From the NCBI RefSeq assembly GCF_035013165.1, contig NZ_JAYGJQ010000002.1:1054001-1118000 (forward strand): a DNA stretch of 64,000 nucleotides. The letters run 5' to 3'. Every line of letters begins with the position of its first letter. Position 1 is the first letter of the stretch. Shown piece by piece: positions 15,007 to 23,845 of this stretch. The notes under the pieces were generated by a model, which had not been told where the DNA came from, did no database searches, and saw only the letters and a list, made by a program, of their open reading frames with translations. Both the position numbers and the translations under genes were made by a program. The stretch comes from Bacteriovorax sp. PP10 (GTDB taxonomy: Bacteria; Bdellovibrionota; Bacteriovoracia; Bacteriovoracales; Bacteriovoracaceae).

Positions 15007-15880
15007 ACGAATGTTAATGGGTCTTCAAACCCTGGAAGAAAGAATTGAGAGTCTGGTTTTAAAGTATGAAGCTGTTTCAAAAATCAGAGACAGAAGACTC
15101 TTTACTCATTTTTTAGCTAATGGCTACAAAGTGACAACCCTGAGTTGTGTTTCTTCAAAAGACTCGGATAATGTCGTTTATGCAAAAATATGCCTGGGGA
15201 TGATCATCACTCTTTATGATGACCTGGCAGATAATCCTCAATACTATAATCCAAAACTTTTAAAATATTTATACCAACTCAATGTCGGTGAAAATTATTC
15301 TCATTATCCAGTGCTCGATCCAGTAGACTTGTCGACTTATGATCTTGCTTATCAGCTTTTTTCAAATTTGCAGACAACGATTCAGTCTTTTTCAGGTTAC
15401 TCATCAATGGTTGAAGTTCTCGCCTTTGATATTAAGCAAGTCTTCCTGGCCAATCAGTATTCTGAGTTAATCACGGCCAATCCAGATATGAGAAATATGA
15501 CGGAGAGTAAAAGTCTAGGTCCATACAATATGGGAATGGTGGCCGCGGGAACAATTGATTTAATGGCCTCAACTTATTTTAATAAGGCAGAGATGGGGCA
15601 GATTAGAGAGTTTCTGATTAAGGGGCAAAGGCTTGGCAGAATTGGGAATTTAGTTTCAACATATGAGCGAGAGTTAAGTGAAGGTGATGTGACCAATGAG
15701 ATTTTACTTGATCCATCTGGAGCAACAAATTATAAAAATGTTTTAATGAAAGAGTTTTACGAAGGTCTTTTAGATATCAAAAAACTTGAAGATGAAGTCA
15801 AAAGTATCGATCTTAATTCTTATATTGATGGACTACTAAAGCTCTATCATCTGCATATCGATCTTGAAGGAATCATATGA
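14999..15880 (+). CDS. class I terpene synthase-like protein
   Basis: 293 residues, mostly helical. Two metal-binding motifs of class I terpene cyclases are present at the usual separation: DDLAD (74-78), preceded by ITLY, and the NSE/DTE-type N217-LVS-T221-YER-E225. A Gly-rich break (GPYNMGMVAAGT, 174-185) sits where the effector residue region lies, and RLGR precedes the NSE motif. Such enzymes ionise a prenyl diphosphate and cyclise it. The protein is slightly shorter than typical bacterial cyclases (about 320-350). The start overlaps the P450 stop. Chain length and product cannot be predicted; a non-cyclising prenyl synthase-fold enzyme is the alternative. Confidence 0.72.
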   Translation: MGERMLMGLQTLEERIESLVLKYEAVSKIRDRRLFTHFLANGYKVTTLSCVSSKDSDNVVYAKICLGMIITLYDDLADNPQYYNPKLLKYLYQLNVGENYSHYPVLDPVDLSTYDLAYQLFSNLQTTIQSFSGYSSMVEVLAFDIKQVFLANQYSELITANPDMRNMTESKSLGPYNMGMVAAGTIDLMASTYFNKAEMGQIREFLIKGQRLGRIGNLVSTYERELSEGDVTNEILLDPSGATNYKNVLMKEFYEGLLDIKKLEDEVKSIDLNSYIDGLLKLYHLHIDLEGII

Positions 15881-17004
15881 CAAAAGCAGTTGTGATTGGT
15901 GGTGGGATCGCGGGACTCGCGGCCGCTAAGGTTTTAAGTCCTCACTTTAAACAAGTCATTATTTACGACAAGGGAGAAATTAAGCAGTCTCTTCATCAGC
16001 ATGTTCTTTTAAAGTCTGGTCAGACAATTCTTGAAAACCTCTTTCCTGGCATTAAGAAAAAACTGGCACTGGCCGGGTGTCTTGAGATTGACTGGGCAAA
16101 AGACACTCTTTGGGAAAATTTTGATGGATCTTTTCCAAGGTATGATTCATCTGTCAAAACTTTATCGATGAGCAGAATCCTGCTTCAGAAAATGATCATT
16201 AAAGAACTCGCGAGTATGCCAAATATTCAGTTTAAAGATGAGAGAGTTGAGAAGATTGCAGACCTAGAGGCTTCGTTGGTTGTTGTGGCCGGTGGACAGA
16301 ACTTTCCTCTCAATAGATTTGCAGGCAGCGTTTATTCAAAAGAGAAAATTCTTTCTATCGATTTAACTTACAGAAGTTATGTTTTTAATCAGAATGAATT
16401 ACAGCTGGATGGATTTAAACAATATTATTATCAAATAGACCCTCCTAAATCTTTACTAGGAGGAGTCATTTGCCCGATCGAAGATGGCAAGGCCATGGTC
16501 ACAATCATTGAAAAAGAAGCAAGAGTTTCGAAGTGTGAAAGTTATGAAGATTTCTTAAATAAAGCAAGACAGATACCTGGTGGCAAATTTTATGAAATTA
16601 TTAAAAATGCTCAACCACTAACACCAATGGCAACATTCAGAAAGACGAATACCTATAGAAGAATTTTAGATGAAAAGAAAATCGCTAAAGGCATCGTCAT
16701 CATAGGGGATGTACTTAATTCTTTAAATCCTGTTTTCGGACAAGGGATGACCCTCTCACTTATGCAGGTCGAGCTTTTAGAAAAAATGTTATCAAGTAAG
16801 AATTTTGATGAAAAAAACTTTCATATAAAATGTAATGGCCTGGGAGTTATTCCATACTTGCTTTCCAAAACAGGTTCTGAAGAAAAAAGCTTTGGAAAAA
16901 CTATTTTAAGACTATACCTACAGCTTTGCCAAAAATCGCGAGGCCTTCATCATCACTTCTTAAAAGTCCTACACGGGCTTGGTTCCCCAGGGAAAGCAAT
17001 ATGA
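15877..17004 (+). CDS. FAD-dependent oxidoreductase/monooxygenase
   Basis: 375 residues. An N-terminal dinucleotide-binding motif GGGIAGLAA (8-16) is followed, near the C-terminal third, by GDVLNSLNPVFGQGMTLS, the second FAD motif of the aromatic hydroxylase/squalene epoxidase/geranylgeranyl reductase superfamily. HQHVLLKSGQ resembles the early active-site strand of such monooxygenases. It overlaps the terpene synthase-like gene by ATGA, so it probably oxidises, epoxidises or reduces the terpenoid product. Which reaction is not determinable. Confidence 0.8.
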   Translation: MTKAVVIGGGIAGLAAAKVLSPHFKQVIIYDKGEIKQSLHQHVLLKSGQTILENLFPGIKKKLALAGCLEIDWAKDTLWENFDGSFPRYDSSVKTLSMSRILLQKMIIKELASMPNIQFKDERVEKIADLEASLVVVAGGQNFPLNRFAGSVYSKEKILSIDLTYRSYVFNQNELQLDGFKQYYYQIDPPKSLLGGVICPIEDGKAMVTIIEKEARVSKCESYEDFLNKARQIPGGKFYEIIKNAQPLTPMATFRKTNTYRRILDEKKIAKGIVIIGDVLNSLNPVFGQGMTLSLMQVELLEKMLSSKNFDEKNFHIKCNGLGVIPYLLSKTGSEEKSFGKTILRLYLQLCQKSRGLHHHFLKVLHGLGSPGKAI

Positions 17005-17705
17005 TCACACTTCATCAATACCCAGAGGCCTTTGGCCTTTCCAGCTTAAGCCCATTTTGCATCAAAGTAGAATTCTTTTTAAAGGTCGCCAAGCTTCCTT
17101 ATAAGAATCACGTTGAAGTTAATCCAGCAAAAGGTCCAAAAGGAAAAATGCCCTTTATTAATGTTGATGGAGATAAAATTCCGGATTCGAGTTTTATCAT
17201 CGACTATTTAATGAATAAACATTCTCTAAAGGATCTGGAGATTAAAGACCCTGGAGCACAGGCGCAGGCGATCGCATTCAAATCTATGATTGAAGACGCT
17301 CTTTATTTTGGACTGCTGTATTCAAGATGGGTTGATCCCGTTGGATTCAAAAGAATGAAGTCTGAATTTAAATCTATGTTTCCTCCATTCATCGGAGGGC
17401 CATTTTTAGAATTCATTAGAAGAAATTTAACTAAACAATCCAGAGCGCAAGGGCTTGGAAGGCATTCGGCCGAAGAAGTGTATGCACTCAGTGCAAAGCA
17501 GATTTCTGCTTTAGCGACTCTCTTGGGTGAAAATGCATTTTTCTTTGAGAATAAAATAACGTATTTCGATGCCACTAGCTACGCTTTTTTAACGACGATT
17601 CTTAAACAACCAATAGATTCACCAATCAAGAAAGCTATTTTATCCCATCAAAATCTTTGTGATTATGTTGACCGTCTGGATGTTGTGTCAGGAGTGAGGA
17701 AATGA
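17001..17705 (+). CDS. glutathione S-transferase-fold protein (metaxin/FAXC-like)
   Basis: 234 residues from the ATG at 17001, which overlaps the FAD enzyme stop by 4 bp; the frame is open earlier but that part is shadow. The N-terminal thioredoxin-like domain has LSPFCIKVEFFLKVAKLPY and GKMPFI plus PDSSFIIDYL, the glutathione-binding elements; a helical C-terminal domain ends with FDATSYAFLTTIL. This resembles the metaxin/FAXC branch of GSTs. Inside an oxygenase operon it may conjugate or isomerise an oxidised (e.g. epoxide) intermediate; that role is inferred. Confidence 0.78.
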   Translation: MITLHQYPEAFGLSSLSPFCIKVEFFLKVAKLPYKNHVEVNPAKGPKGKMPFINVDGDKIPDSSFIIDYLMNKHSLKDLEIKDPGAQAQAIAFKSMIEDALYFGLLYSRWVDPVGFKRMKSEFKSMFPPFIGGPFLEFIRRNLTKQSRAQGLGRHSAEEVYALSAKQISALATLLGENAFFFENKITYFDATSYAFLTTILKQPIDSPIKKAILSHQNLCDYVDRLDVVSGVRK

Positions 17706-18733
17706 GTTCGTTGCTAGAAATTAAACATGAGTTGCAGGAGTATATTCAAAAAGAGAAGGATACACCAGCCAGACCAGATAATTTTATTATTACGAACTCT
17801 GTTTACTCTTCATTAGAAAGATATGAGCAAGAAAGCACTGCTCTTGAAAATTTCCCAAAAATTCTGGGGCCTTTAACTGAAGTTAAAAAATTAAAAGAAT
17901 TTATTGTTAGTGAAACAGAATCTACTTTTAAAGTCTTTTATAATTCATGCCCACACAGAGGTGCTCGTCTTGAAAGCAATCCCGCAAGCGATCATCTGAC
18001 TTGTCCATATCATGGATGGACATTTGATAAGGAAGGGCAGTTATTAAAATCTACCGGTCATAATTGTCCTTTCCCAAAAGGAGCTCTTAAACTTCGTGAG
18101 CTTAAAAATCATGTTGTCGGAGGGATGATCTTCACGGGAGATTCTAGTCAGATGGATAGTGGATTCCATCAAGAAATCCAATCTTTCTCAAAAAAAGCAA
18201 AGTATCTCACAAGCAAGAATTATGAAGTGGCATGCAATTGGAAGTTCTTAGTAGAGTCTCTTTTAGAGACCTATCATTTTCCATTTGCGCACGATACTTT
18301 CCTCGCCGGATTTAACAATGCTTTTTTCTCTTTGGGGACCTCGTCAGGATTCGATTCGAGGATCGTTGTACCTTTGGAAAACTTTGATGAGACGAGAAGT
18401 ATTGATGGATTTGATGGTATCAATGTTATGTACTTTCTTTTCCCTTATTCTTTTGTATTGTTTATGAGTGCAGGCTACGTATGGTTTAAGATAGATCCAT
18501 TAGGTAAAGATCAATGCCGATTTACGTTCTCATTATTTTCTTATCATGATGATTTGGATGAAGTGGCCAGAAAAAGCTTTGTCGTCTTAGAGAAGATCTT
18601 AAATCAGGATTTTGTTATTCTCGAAGGACAGCAGCAAAATACTGTCCATAACCAGCGCAATCATTTTACGGGATATGAAAAGCTCATCAAACAAATGCAT
18701 AAGAACTTAAATGAGCTTATTGCTGAGAGATAA
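17702..18733 (+). CDS. Rieske-type ring-hydroxylating oxygenase, catalytic subunit
   Basis: 343 residues. The Rieske [2Fe-2S] site is Cys83-x-His85 (CPHRGA) and Cys101-x2-His104 (CPYHGW). The mononuclear iron site is in ETYHFPFAH with His192 and His197; the third ligand is probably a C-terminal acidic residue. This is the alpha-subunit architecture of aromatic dioxygenases and of single-component-type Rieske monooxygenases. No reductase is adjacent. It is the last gene of the P450-terpene operon (ATGA overlap with the GST gene), so it probably performs a late oxidation. Its end overlaps a convergent gene by 17 bp. Confidence 0.9.
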   Translation: MSSLLEIKHELQEYIQKEKDTPARPDNFIITNSVYSSLERYEQESTALENFPKILGPLTEVKKLKEFIVSETESTFKVFYNSCPHRGARLESNPASDHLTCPYHGWTFDKEGQLLKSTGHNCPFPKGALKLRELKNHVVGGMIFTGDSSQMDSGFHQEIQSFSKKAKYLTSKNYEVACNWKFLVESLLETYHFPFAHDTFLAGFNNAFFSLGTSSGFDSRIVVPLENFDETRSIDGFDGINVMYFLFPYSFVLFMSAGYVWFKIDPLGKDQCRFTFSLFSYHDDLDEVARKSFVVLEKILNQDFVILEGQQQNTVHNQRNHFTGYEKLIKQMHKNLNELIAER

Positions 18734-19625
18734 ATGTTTCGTTAAACGTCGGTACTTCTTCATTGCTTAAGACTTTAAGGGAGTCGAGCATTGCAGGAAG
18801 TTTATTAGAAACAAACCCTACAGTATTAAATTTTTTAGTCCCTAATACAGCATTTAAAATATCTAAGAGCTCAGTTGAGCAATTAAGATTAAAAGAATCA
18901 TACGGCCTACCAGAGCCGTATTCTGTTCCTCTTTTAATTCCTTCAAGCAAGTAAGAAACTTGATTGTATTGAGTCAGGTTGAACCTTCTTTGACTTACAG
19001 TATGGCCTTGTTCTGCAATCATCCAGTTGTATTTGTCTTCTAGCGAAACTACACGATAAGCAACATTGAAGTGACCTTTGGCTCCACCGAAAAAGTCAAA
19101 AGCTTCTCCGTAAGGCCCGATGTTTTCTTCTGAGAGAATCAAGTCGTTAAGTTCAAGAGTTTCACGAGGTCCATCTGTCGCTTGAGAGATAAGCTGAATC
19201 GGTTCAGAAAAAGCAAAGTGAATTTGAGTGTGATCAATTTCAATTTTGATTGGTTTACTGACCATTGGGAAATGCTCAGATTGTAAAATCATATCCGTCA
19301 TTGAAGAAAGTGGTATCTGGGCAATCCAGTATTTATTTTTATGACTGAAGTTAGCGACAACGATCTTTCCATCAGCTGGAGGGAAGTACTTAGCGGCTTC
19401 ATTACCAATTAATGCTTTCACACTACGTCTTAGCGTAGAGTTCACGCATACACCCTTATCAGGTCCCGTAACCATTCTCACGCGTGGTTCATAGGGATCG
19501 TTTGGATTAGTAATACAGTTTGGGTCAGTGTTGGCAGGAATAGGTTTAAGGCCTGGGCCGCTAGCAAATGCCATCGGTGCCATTAACGAAATTAATGTTG
19601 AAGCAATTAAGATACTTTTAATCAT
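18717..19625 (-). CDS. exported protein of unknown function
   Basis: 302 residues beginning with a clear Sec signal peptide (MIKSILIASTLISLMAPMAFA, cleavage after AFA). The mature part contains PNCITNPNDPYEPRVR and two or three cysteines but no domain I recognise. LNCSTELLDILNAV near the C-terminus hints at a DUF4105-like core (Cys in an NC motif), though I cannot confirm that. Monocistronic, convergent with the Rieske gene and read from the far side. Probably periplasmic or outer-membrane associated. Confidence 0.65.
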   Translation of the reverse strand: MIKSILIASTLISLMAPMAFASGPGLKPIPANTDPNCITNPNDPYEPRVRMVTGPDKGVCVNSTLRRSVKALIGNEAAKYFPPADGKIVVANFSHKNKYWIAQIPLSSMTDMILQSEHFPMVSKPIKIEIDHTQIHFAFSEPIQLISQATDGPRETLELNDLILSEENIGPYGEAFDFFGGAKGHFNVAYRVVSLEDKYNWMIAEQGHTVSQRRFNLTQYNQVSYLLEGIKRGTEYGSGRPYDSFNLNCSTELLDILNAVLGTKKFNTVGFVSNKLPAMLDSLKVLSNEEVPTFNETFISQQ

Positions 19626-19745
19626 TTTCGAAACCCATGTCTAAATTAGTACAGACCAGGTTTATAACAGGAAACGCCGAGGGGAGAATTATTTTGAAAA
19701 GATTACAGATTTATCTCCCGTTGCAGAGAGATAAATCAGCAACAC

Positions 19746-21926
19746 TTATGACTTAAATTTTCTTTTTGCGGTCTGAAGCTTCTGGTAACTCTCAATCAAT
19801 TTAAGGTGCTTATCAAGCCCTTCAAGTTTCGTATTCGTTGGAGTTAATCCCATGAATCTAACTTCACCAGTCACTGTCCCAATGGCATTATTTAATGTCT
19901 CAGCACCAAACATTCTTGTCATATTGGGAACGTAGTCTTGAACATCAAACTCATTGAGCTCGATATCTAAAATAGCATTAAGCGCCTGGTAGTATTTTTT
20001 TCTAGCAGTCGAGTTGTCGTTAAAAGTTAAGAACATTTCAACTAGTGGCTTAGCTTCTTCAAAACGCTTAAGCGCCAGAAGCGAAAGGCACTTCAATTCA
20101 CCAATGTTTAATTGTCCCCATGGCGTGTTTTCATCAAAAGCTACACCGATCAATTCAGAGATCTTTGTGTAGTCATCAATTTCACTTTCTTCTAGTTTAT
20201 CAACTAGCTTTGAAAGCGCTTTATCGTTTAATGAATGCAAGTTCAGGATGTCTGCTCTAAACGCGATCGACTTATTATGGTTATCCCAAATCAAATCGTC
20301 AGTAGAGTAGATTTCAGAGTAGTCAGGAACTAAAATTCTGCAGGCCTTTACACCTAGTTCTTCGAAGTCAGAAATATAAACTTCTTTTTCTAGCTGAGAA
20401 AGAATGTCCATCAGGTAGTTGTATTCTTCTTCAGTTGATCCAGAGAAATCCCATTCAGTAAATTCATAGTCAGCTTTTTCGCTGAAGAATTTCCAGGAAA
20501 TAACTCCAGTTGAATCGATGAAGTGATCGACAATATTATTTGGATCACAGATCGTGTTTTGATTGAAAGTAGGTGGAGTTAAAACGTTAAGACCTTCGAA
20601 GCTTCTTCCTTGAAGAAGTTCAGTCAGTGTACGCTCAAGGGCCACTTCAAATTTAGGGTGAGCTCCAAAAGAAGCAAAGACACCACCATTTCTTGGGTTC
20701 ATTAAAGTCACACTCATAACCGGGAATTTCCCACCAAGAGACGCGTCTTTAACGACAATTGGATACCCTTCAGCTTCAAGCTTGTTGATACCTTCCATAA
20801 TCGTTGGGTATTTTTCCAGAACGCTTCTTGGAACGTCTGGAAGAGTGATCTCTTCAAGAATGATTTGGTTTTTTACTGCACGTTCAAAAATTTCAGATAG
20901 ACACTGAACTCTTGCTTCGTATTTTGTGTTACCAGCACTCATACCGTTACTTACGAATAAGTTTCCGATCAAGTTGACTGGGATGTAAACCATTTCTTTA
21001 TCTGACTGTCTCTCGTAAGGGACAGCGCAAATTCCGCGTTTAGTATTTCCAGAATTTGTATCGATCAAGTTAGATGCTTTTAATTCACCGTCGGCATTGT
21101 ATAGATCCAGAAGGTAGTCATCCATTAATCCATCTGGCAGAGAATCTTTAGGGCCGGCCTTAAACCATTTTTCACTCGGGTAATGAACGAAATCACCGTT
21201 AGCGATTTCTTCACCAAGGTATTGGTCGTTGTACAAATAGTTATTGCTAATGCGTTCAAGGTATTCACCAAGTGCAGAACAAAGTGCAGCGTCTTTTGTT
21301 GCTCCTTTACCGTTCGTAAAACACATTGGAGAGTCTGCATCGCGGATATGCACTGACCAAACGTGAGGAATTGGATTTCTCCATGAAGCGACTTCAATCT
21401 TAATTCCAAGAGCGGCGATGATGGCCGTCATGCTGGCGATTGTATCTTCAAGAGAAGCATCTTTTCCAAGGATCATTGTTTTTGAATCTGACTCAAAAGC
21501 AGTTTTGTACATCAGGCCTGAGTCTGTTCCAAGAACATTGACGATTTCAATTTGAAATTCAGGCCCTTGTTGAATAACTTTTTTAACAGTACATCTATCA
21601 ATTGATTTTAAAATTCCTTCACGGTCATGCTCAGAAATACTTTCTGGAAGTTCAACTTGAATCTGGAAGATTTGTTTGTATCTATTTTCAGGATCAACAA
21701 TGTTGTTTTGAGTAAGCCTGATATCTTCTGTTGGAATGTCGCGAGCGGCACAATAGACTTTCACAAAATAGGCAGCACACATAGCAGATGAAGCTAAGAA
21801 GTAATCGAATGGGCCTGGTGCCGTTCCATTTCCTTTGTAGCGAATAGGCTGGTCTGCAACTAACGTGTAGTCGTCAAAAGTGGCCTCAACTTTTAAATTG
21901 TCTAAAAAACGAGTATTGATTTTCAT
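19746..21926 (-). CDS. OsmC-YcaO fusion protein
   Basis: 726 residues. Residues about 1-135 are an OsmC/Ohr domain with two candidate redox cysteines (SSAMCAAYFVKVYCAARD region and SIDRCTVKK). The rest is a YcaO domain with the ATP-binding Glu/Arg-rich segments (GEYLERISNN about 225; ARVQCLSEIFERA about 345) and a C-terminal helical extension resembling E. coli YcaO, the factor linked to RimO methylthiolation of ribosomal protein S12. OsmC-YcaO fusions are known in proteobacteria. No precursor peptide gene is adjacent, which argues against a RiPP cluster. Monocistronic; sulfur or peroxide chemistry is inferred from OsmC. Confidence 0.85.
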   Translation of the reverse strand: MKINTRFLDNLKVEATFDDYTLVADQPIRYKGNGTAPGPFDYFLASSAMCAAYFVKVYCAARDIPTEDIRLTQNNIVDPENRYKQIFQIQVELPESISEHDREGILKSIDRCTVKKVIQQGPEFQIEIVNVLGTDSGLMYKTAFESDSKTMILGKDASLEDTIASMTAIIAALGIKIEVASWRNPIPHVWSVHIRDADSPMCFTNGKGATKDAALCSALGEYLERISNNYLYNDQYLGEEIANGDFVHYPSEKWFKAGPKDSLPDGLMDDYLLDLYNADGELKASNLIDTNSGNTKRGICAVPYERQSDKEMVYIPVNLIGNLFVSNGMSAGNTKYEARVQCLSEIFERAVKNQIILEEITLPDVPRSVLEKYPTIMEGINKLEAEGYPIVVKDASLGGKFPVMSVTLMNPRNGGVFASFGAHPKFEVALERTLTELLQGRSFEGLNVLTPPTFNQNTICDPNNIVDHFIDSTGVISWKFFSEKADYEFTEWDFSGSTEEEYNYLMDILSQLEKEVYISDFEELGVKACRILVPDYSEIYSTDDLIWDNHNKSIAFRADILNLHSLNDKALSKLVDKLEESEIDDYTKISELIGVAFDENTPWGQLNIGELKCLSLLALKRFEEAKPLVEMFLTFNDNSTARKKYYQALNAILDIELNEFDVQDYVPNMTRMFGAETLNNAIGTVTGEVRFMGLTPTNTKLEGLDKHLKLIESYQKLQTAKRKFKS

Positions 21927-22165
21927 AGTGAGAACCTAGTATCACCAAACACTTAGACTTTATATTCAATTTTCCCAGGATGGGTAAGAATTACAAGAAT
22001 CTCCCTATACAAAAGGGGTCATTGCCAGGTCTGCAAAGTTGCGTAGCGCCGTATATGGCCTAGCTCAGTGAAAACTATGATAAATCTTATAAGAATGACC
22101 GTGTCTTTTCTCATAAATAAAAATTACAATATGTATGGAATACAAATTTAAATCAAGGATTTATG

Positions 22166-23632
22166 ATGAAATTGTCTCATGTGAAAGTCATACCGGCCGT
22201 CATTGCCTTTATTGTGACTTGCCTGTTCTGGTTTATCATTGCTCCTCCTGAAGGAGTCGACATCAATGCCTGGCGCTTATTGGGAATTTTTGTTGGAACG
22301 ATTGTAGCAATTATTGGAAAAGCTCTACCGATTGGTGGCGCGGCCATGATTGGTATTTTATTAGTTGGTATTACTCAAGTGACCAATCCGGGAGAACCGG
22401 CCAAAGCAATGTCGGATGCTCTTAGTGGATTTTCAAATTCATTAATTTGGTTAATCGGAATTGCATTTTTTATTTCACGTGGATTTATTAAAACGGGACT
22501 CGGCTCAAGGATTGCTTATCACTTTGTAAAATTGTTTGGGAAAAGTACACTTGGGATTAGTTACGGTTTATCTTTTGCTGAGCTAGTTCTCTCACCAGTT
22601 ATGCCAAGTAATACGGCCAGAGGTGGTGGGGTTATGTATCCTATCAATCGCTCGATTTCTGAATCGATGGGTTCATCACCTGATGAGGCCACTCGTATGA
22701 AGATCGGGGCCTTCTTAACTTTGGTCGCTTATCAAGTGAACATCATCACATCAGCGATGTTTATCACAGCGACTGCGCCGAATCCTTTAGTGACTGCTGG
22801 AATTAAAGAAGTGTCTGGTATTGATGTGAGTTGGGGACAATGGGCGCTTGCTGCTTTCGTTCCGGGAATGCTTGCTCTGTTATTAATTCCGTTAATTCTT
22901 TATGTCTTGTATCCACCAGAAATTAAGAAAACTCCCAATGCTCCAGAGATGGCAAAACAAAAATTGCTAGAGATGGGTGCCGTTAAGGTTGAAGAATGGA
23001 TCATGATTGGTGTGTTCTTTCTTTTATTATTTATCTGGGCAGGTGGACCTCAATTATTCTCTGATTCACCATTATTTAAAGTTGATGCAACAGCAGGGGC
23101 CTTTGTTGGTCTTGGTGTTTTACTTTTCTCAGGTGTTTTAAGCTGGGATGATTTACTAAAAGAAAAAGGGGCGTGGGATACTGTAACGTGGTTCTCGTCT
23201 CTGGTTATGATGGCCACATTCTTAAATAAACTTGGGATTATCAAATGGTTTTCTCATTTGGTTGAAACTTCGATTCAACATTGGGGTCTTGGATGGATGG
23301 CAGCCGCGGTTATCCTGATTCTAATCTATGTCTACATTCATTATTTCTTTGCAAGTAATACAGCTCACATTTCTGCCTTGTTTGCTTCGTTCTTTGGTGT
23401 CGGTGTTGCTTTAGGTGCACCTCCATTAATGTTCGGATTATTTCTAGGATTTGCTTCTTCACTTTGTGCTTCAATCACACATTATGGAACTGGCTCAGCT
23501 CCAGTTTTATTTGGTTCTGGATATGTGACGATGACTGAGTGGTGGAAGTGGGGATTCTTTATTAGTGTGATCAATCTTCTGGTTTTTGGAATTGGTTGTG
23601 CTGTTTGGTGGAAAGTTTTAGGTTACTGGTAA
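22166..23632 (+). CDS. DASS-family (SLC13/CitT-like) dicarboxylate-sodium symporter or exchanger
   Basis: 488 residues and about 12-14 hydrophobic segments. Both repeat signatures of the divalent anion symporters are present: SNTARGGGVMYP about residue 150 and SNTAHISALF about residue 396, which bind Na+ and carboxylate. PIGGAAMIGI and HYGTGSAPVLF are other family elements; the closest style is CitT/SodiT1 (2-oxoglutarate/malate, citrate/succinate). ATGATG occurs at the start; 22166 is favoured because AAGGA is 6 bases upstream of it and only 3 from 22163. Monocistronic, followed by a hairpin. Substrate is one of the C4-C6 carboxylates. Confidence 0.9.
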   Translation: MKLSHVKVIPAVIAFIVTCLFWFIIAPPEGVDINAWRLLGIFVGTIVAIIGKALPIGGAAMIGILLVGITQVTNPGEPAKAMSDALSGFSNSLIWLIGIAFFISRGFIKTGLGSRIAYHFVKLFGKSTLGISYGLSFAELVLSPVMPSNTARGGGVMYPINRSISESMGSSPDEATRMKIGAFLTLVAYQVNIITSAMFITATAPNPLVTAGIKEVSGIDVSWGQWALAAFVPGMLALLLIPLILYVLYPPEIKKTPNAPEMAKQKLLEMGAVKVEEWIMIGVFFLLLFIWAGGPQLFSDSPLFKVDATAGAFVGLGVLLFSGVLSWDDLLKEKGAWDTVTWFSSLVMMATFLNKLGIIKWFSHLVETSIQHWGLGWMAAAVILILIYVYIHYFFASNTAHISALFASFFGVGVALGAPPLMFGLFLGFASSLCASITHYGTGSAPVLFGSGYVTMTEWWKWGFFISVINLLVFGIGCAVWWKVLGYW

Positions 23633-23642
23633 GTTCATAATG

Positions 23643-23670
23643 CCGCTTCTCTTGTTTTAAAGAGAAGCGG
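23643..23670 (+). terminator. hairpin after the DASS transporter gene
   Basis: CCGCTTCTCTT (23643-23653) pairs perfectly with AAGAGAAGCGG (23660-23670) across a 6-base loop, 10 bp past the stop codon. The following T-rich tract is poor, so termination efficiency is uncertain. Confidence 0.6.
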
Positions 23671-23845
23671 TACCTATCTAGATGTTTTCACATTCAAATT
23701 AAGACTTTTTCCCAATGAAGTAGCAGTGACTATTTTTTAGACACCTTTGTAATGTTTATCAGTCCTCCGTGTATTTTTACAGGGGATTCCCGTCTCTTGA
23801 TACCTTTAGAATAGTATTAATATTTACGATTTTTAAAGGTAGTTT

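Noticed and set aside
19746-21926. RiPP (azole-forming) cluster
   Set aside because: The YcaO domain is fused to OsmC and no short precursor, dehydrogenase or protease gene is near.
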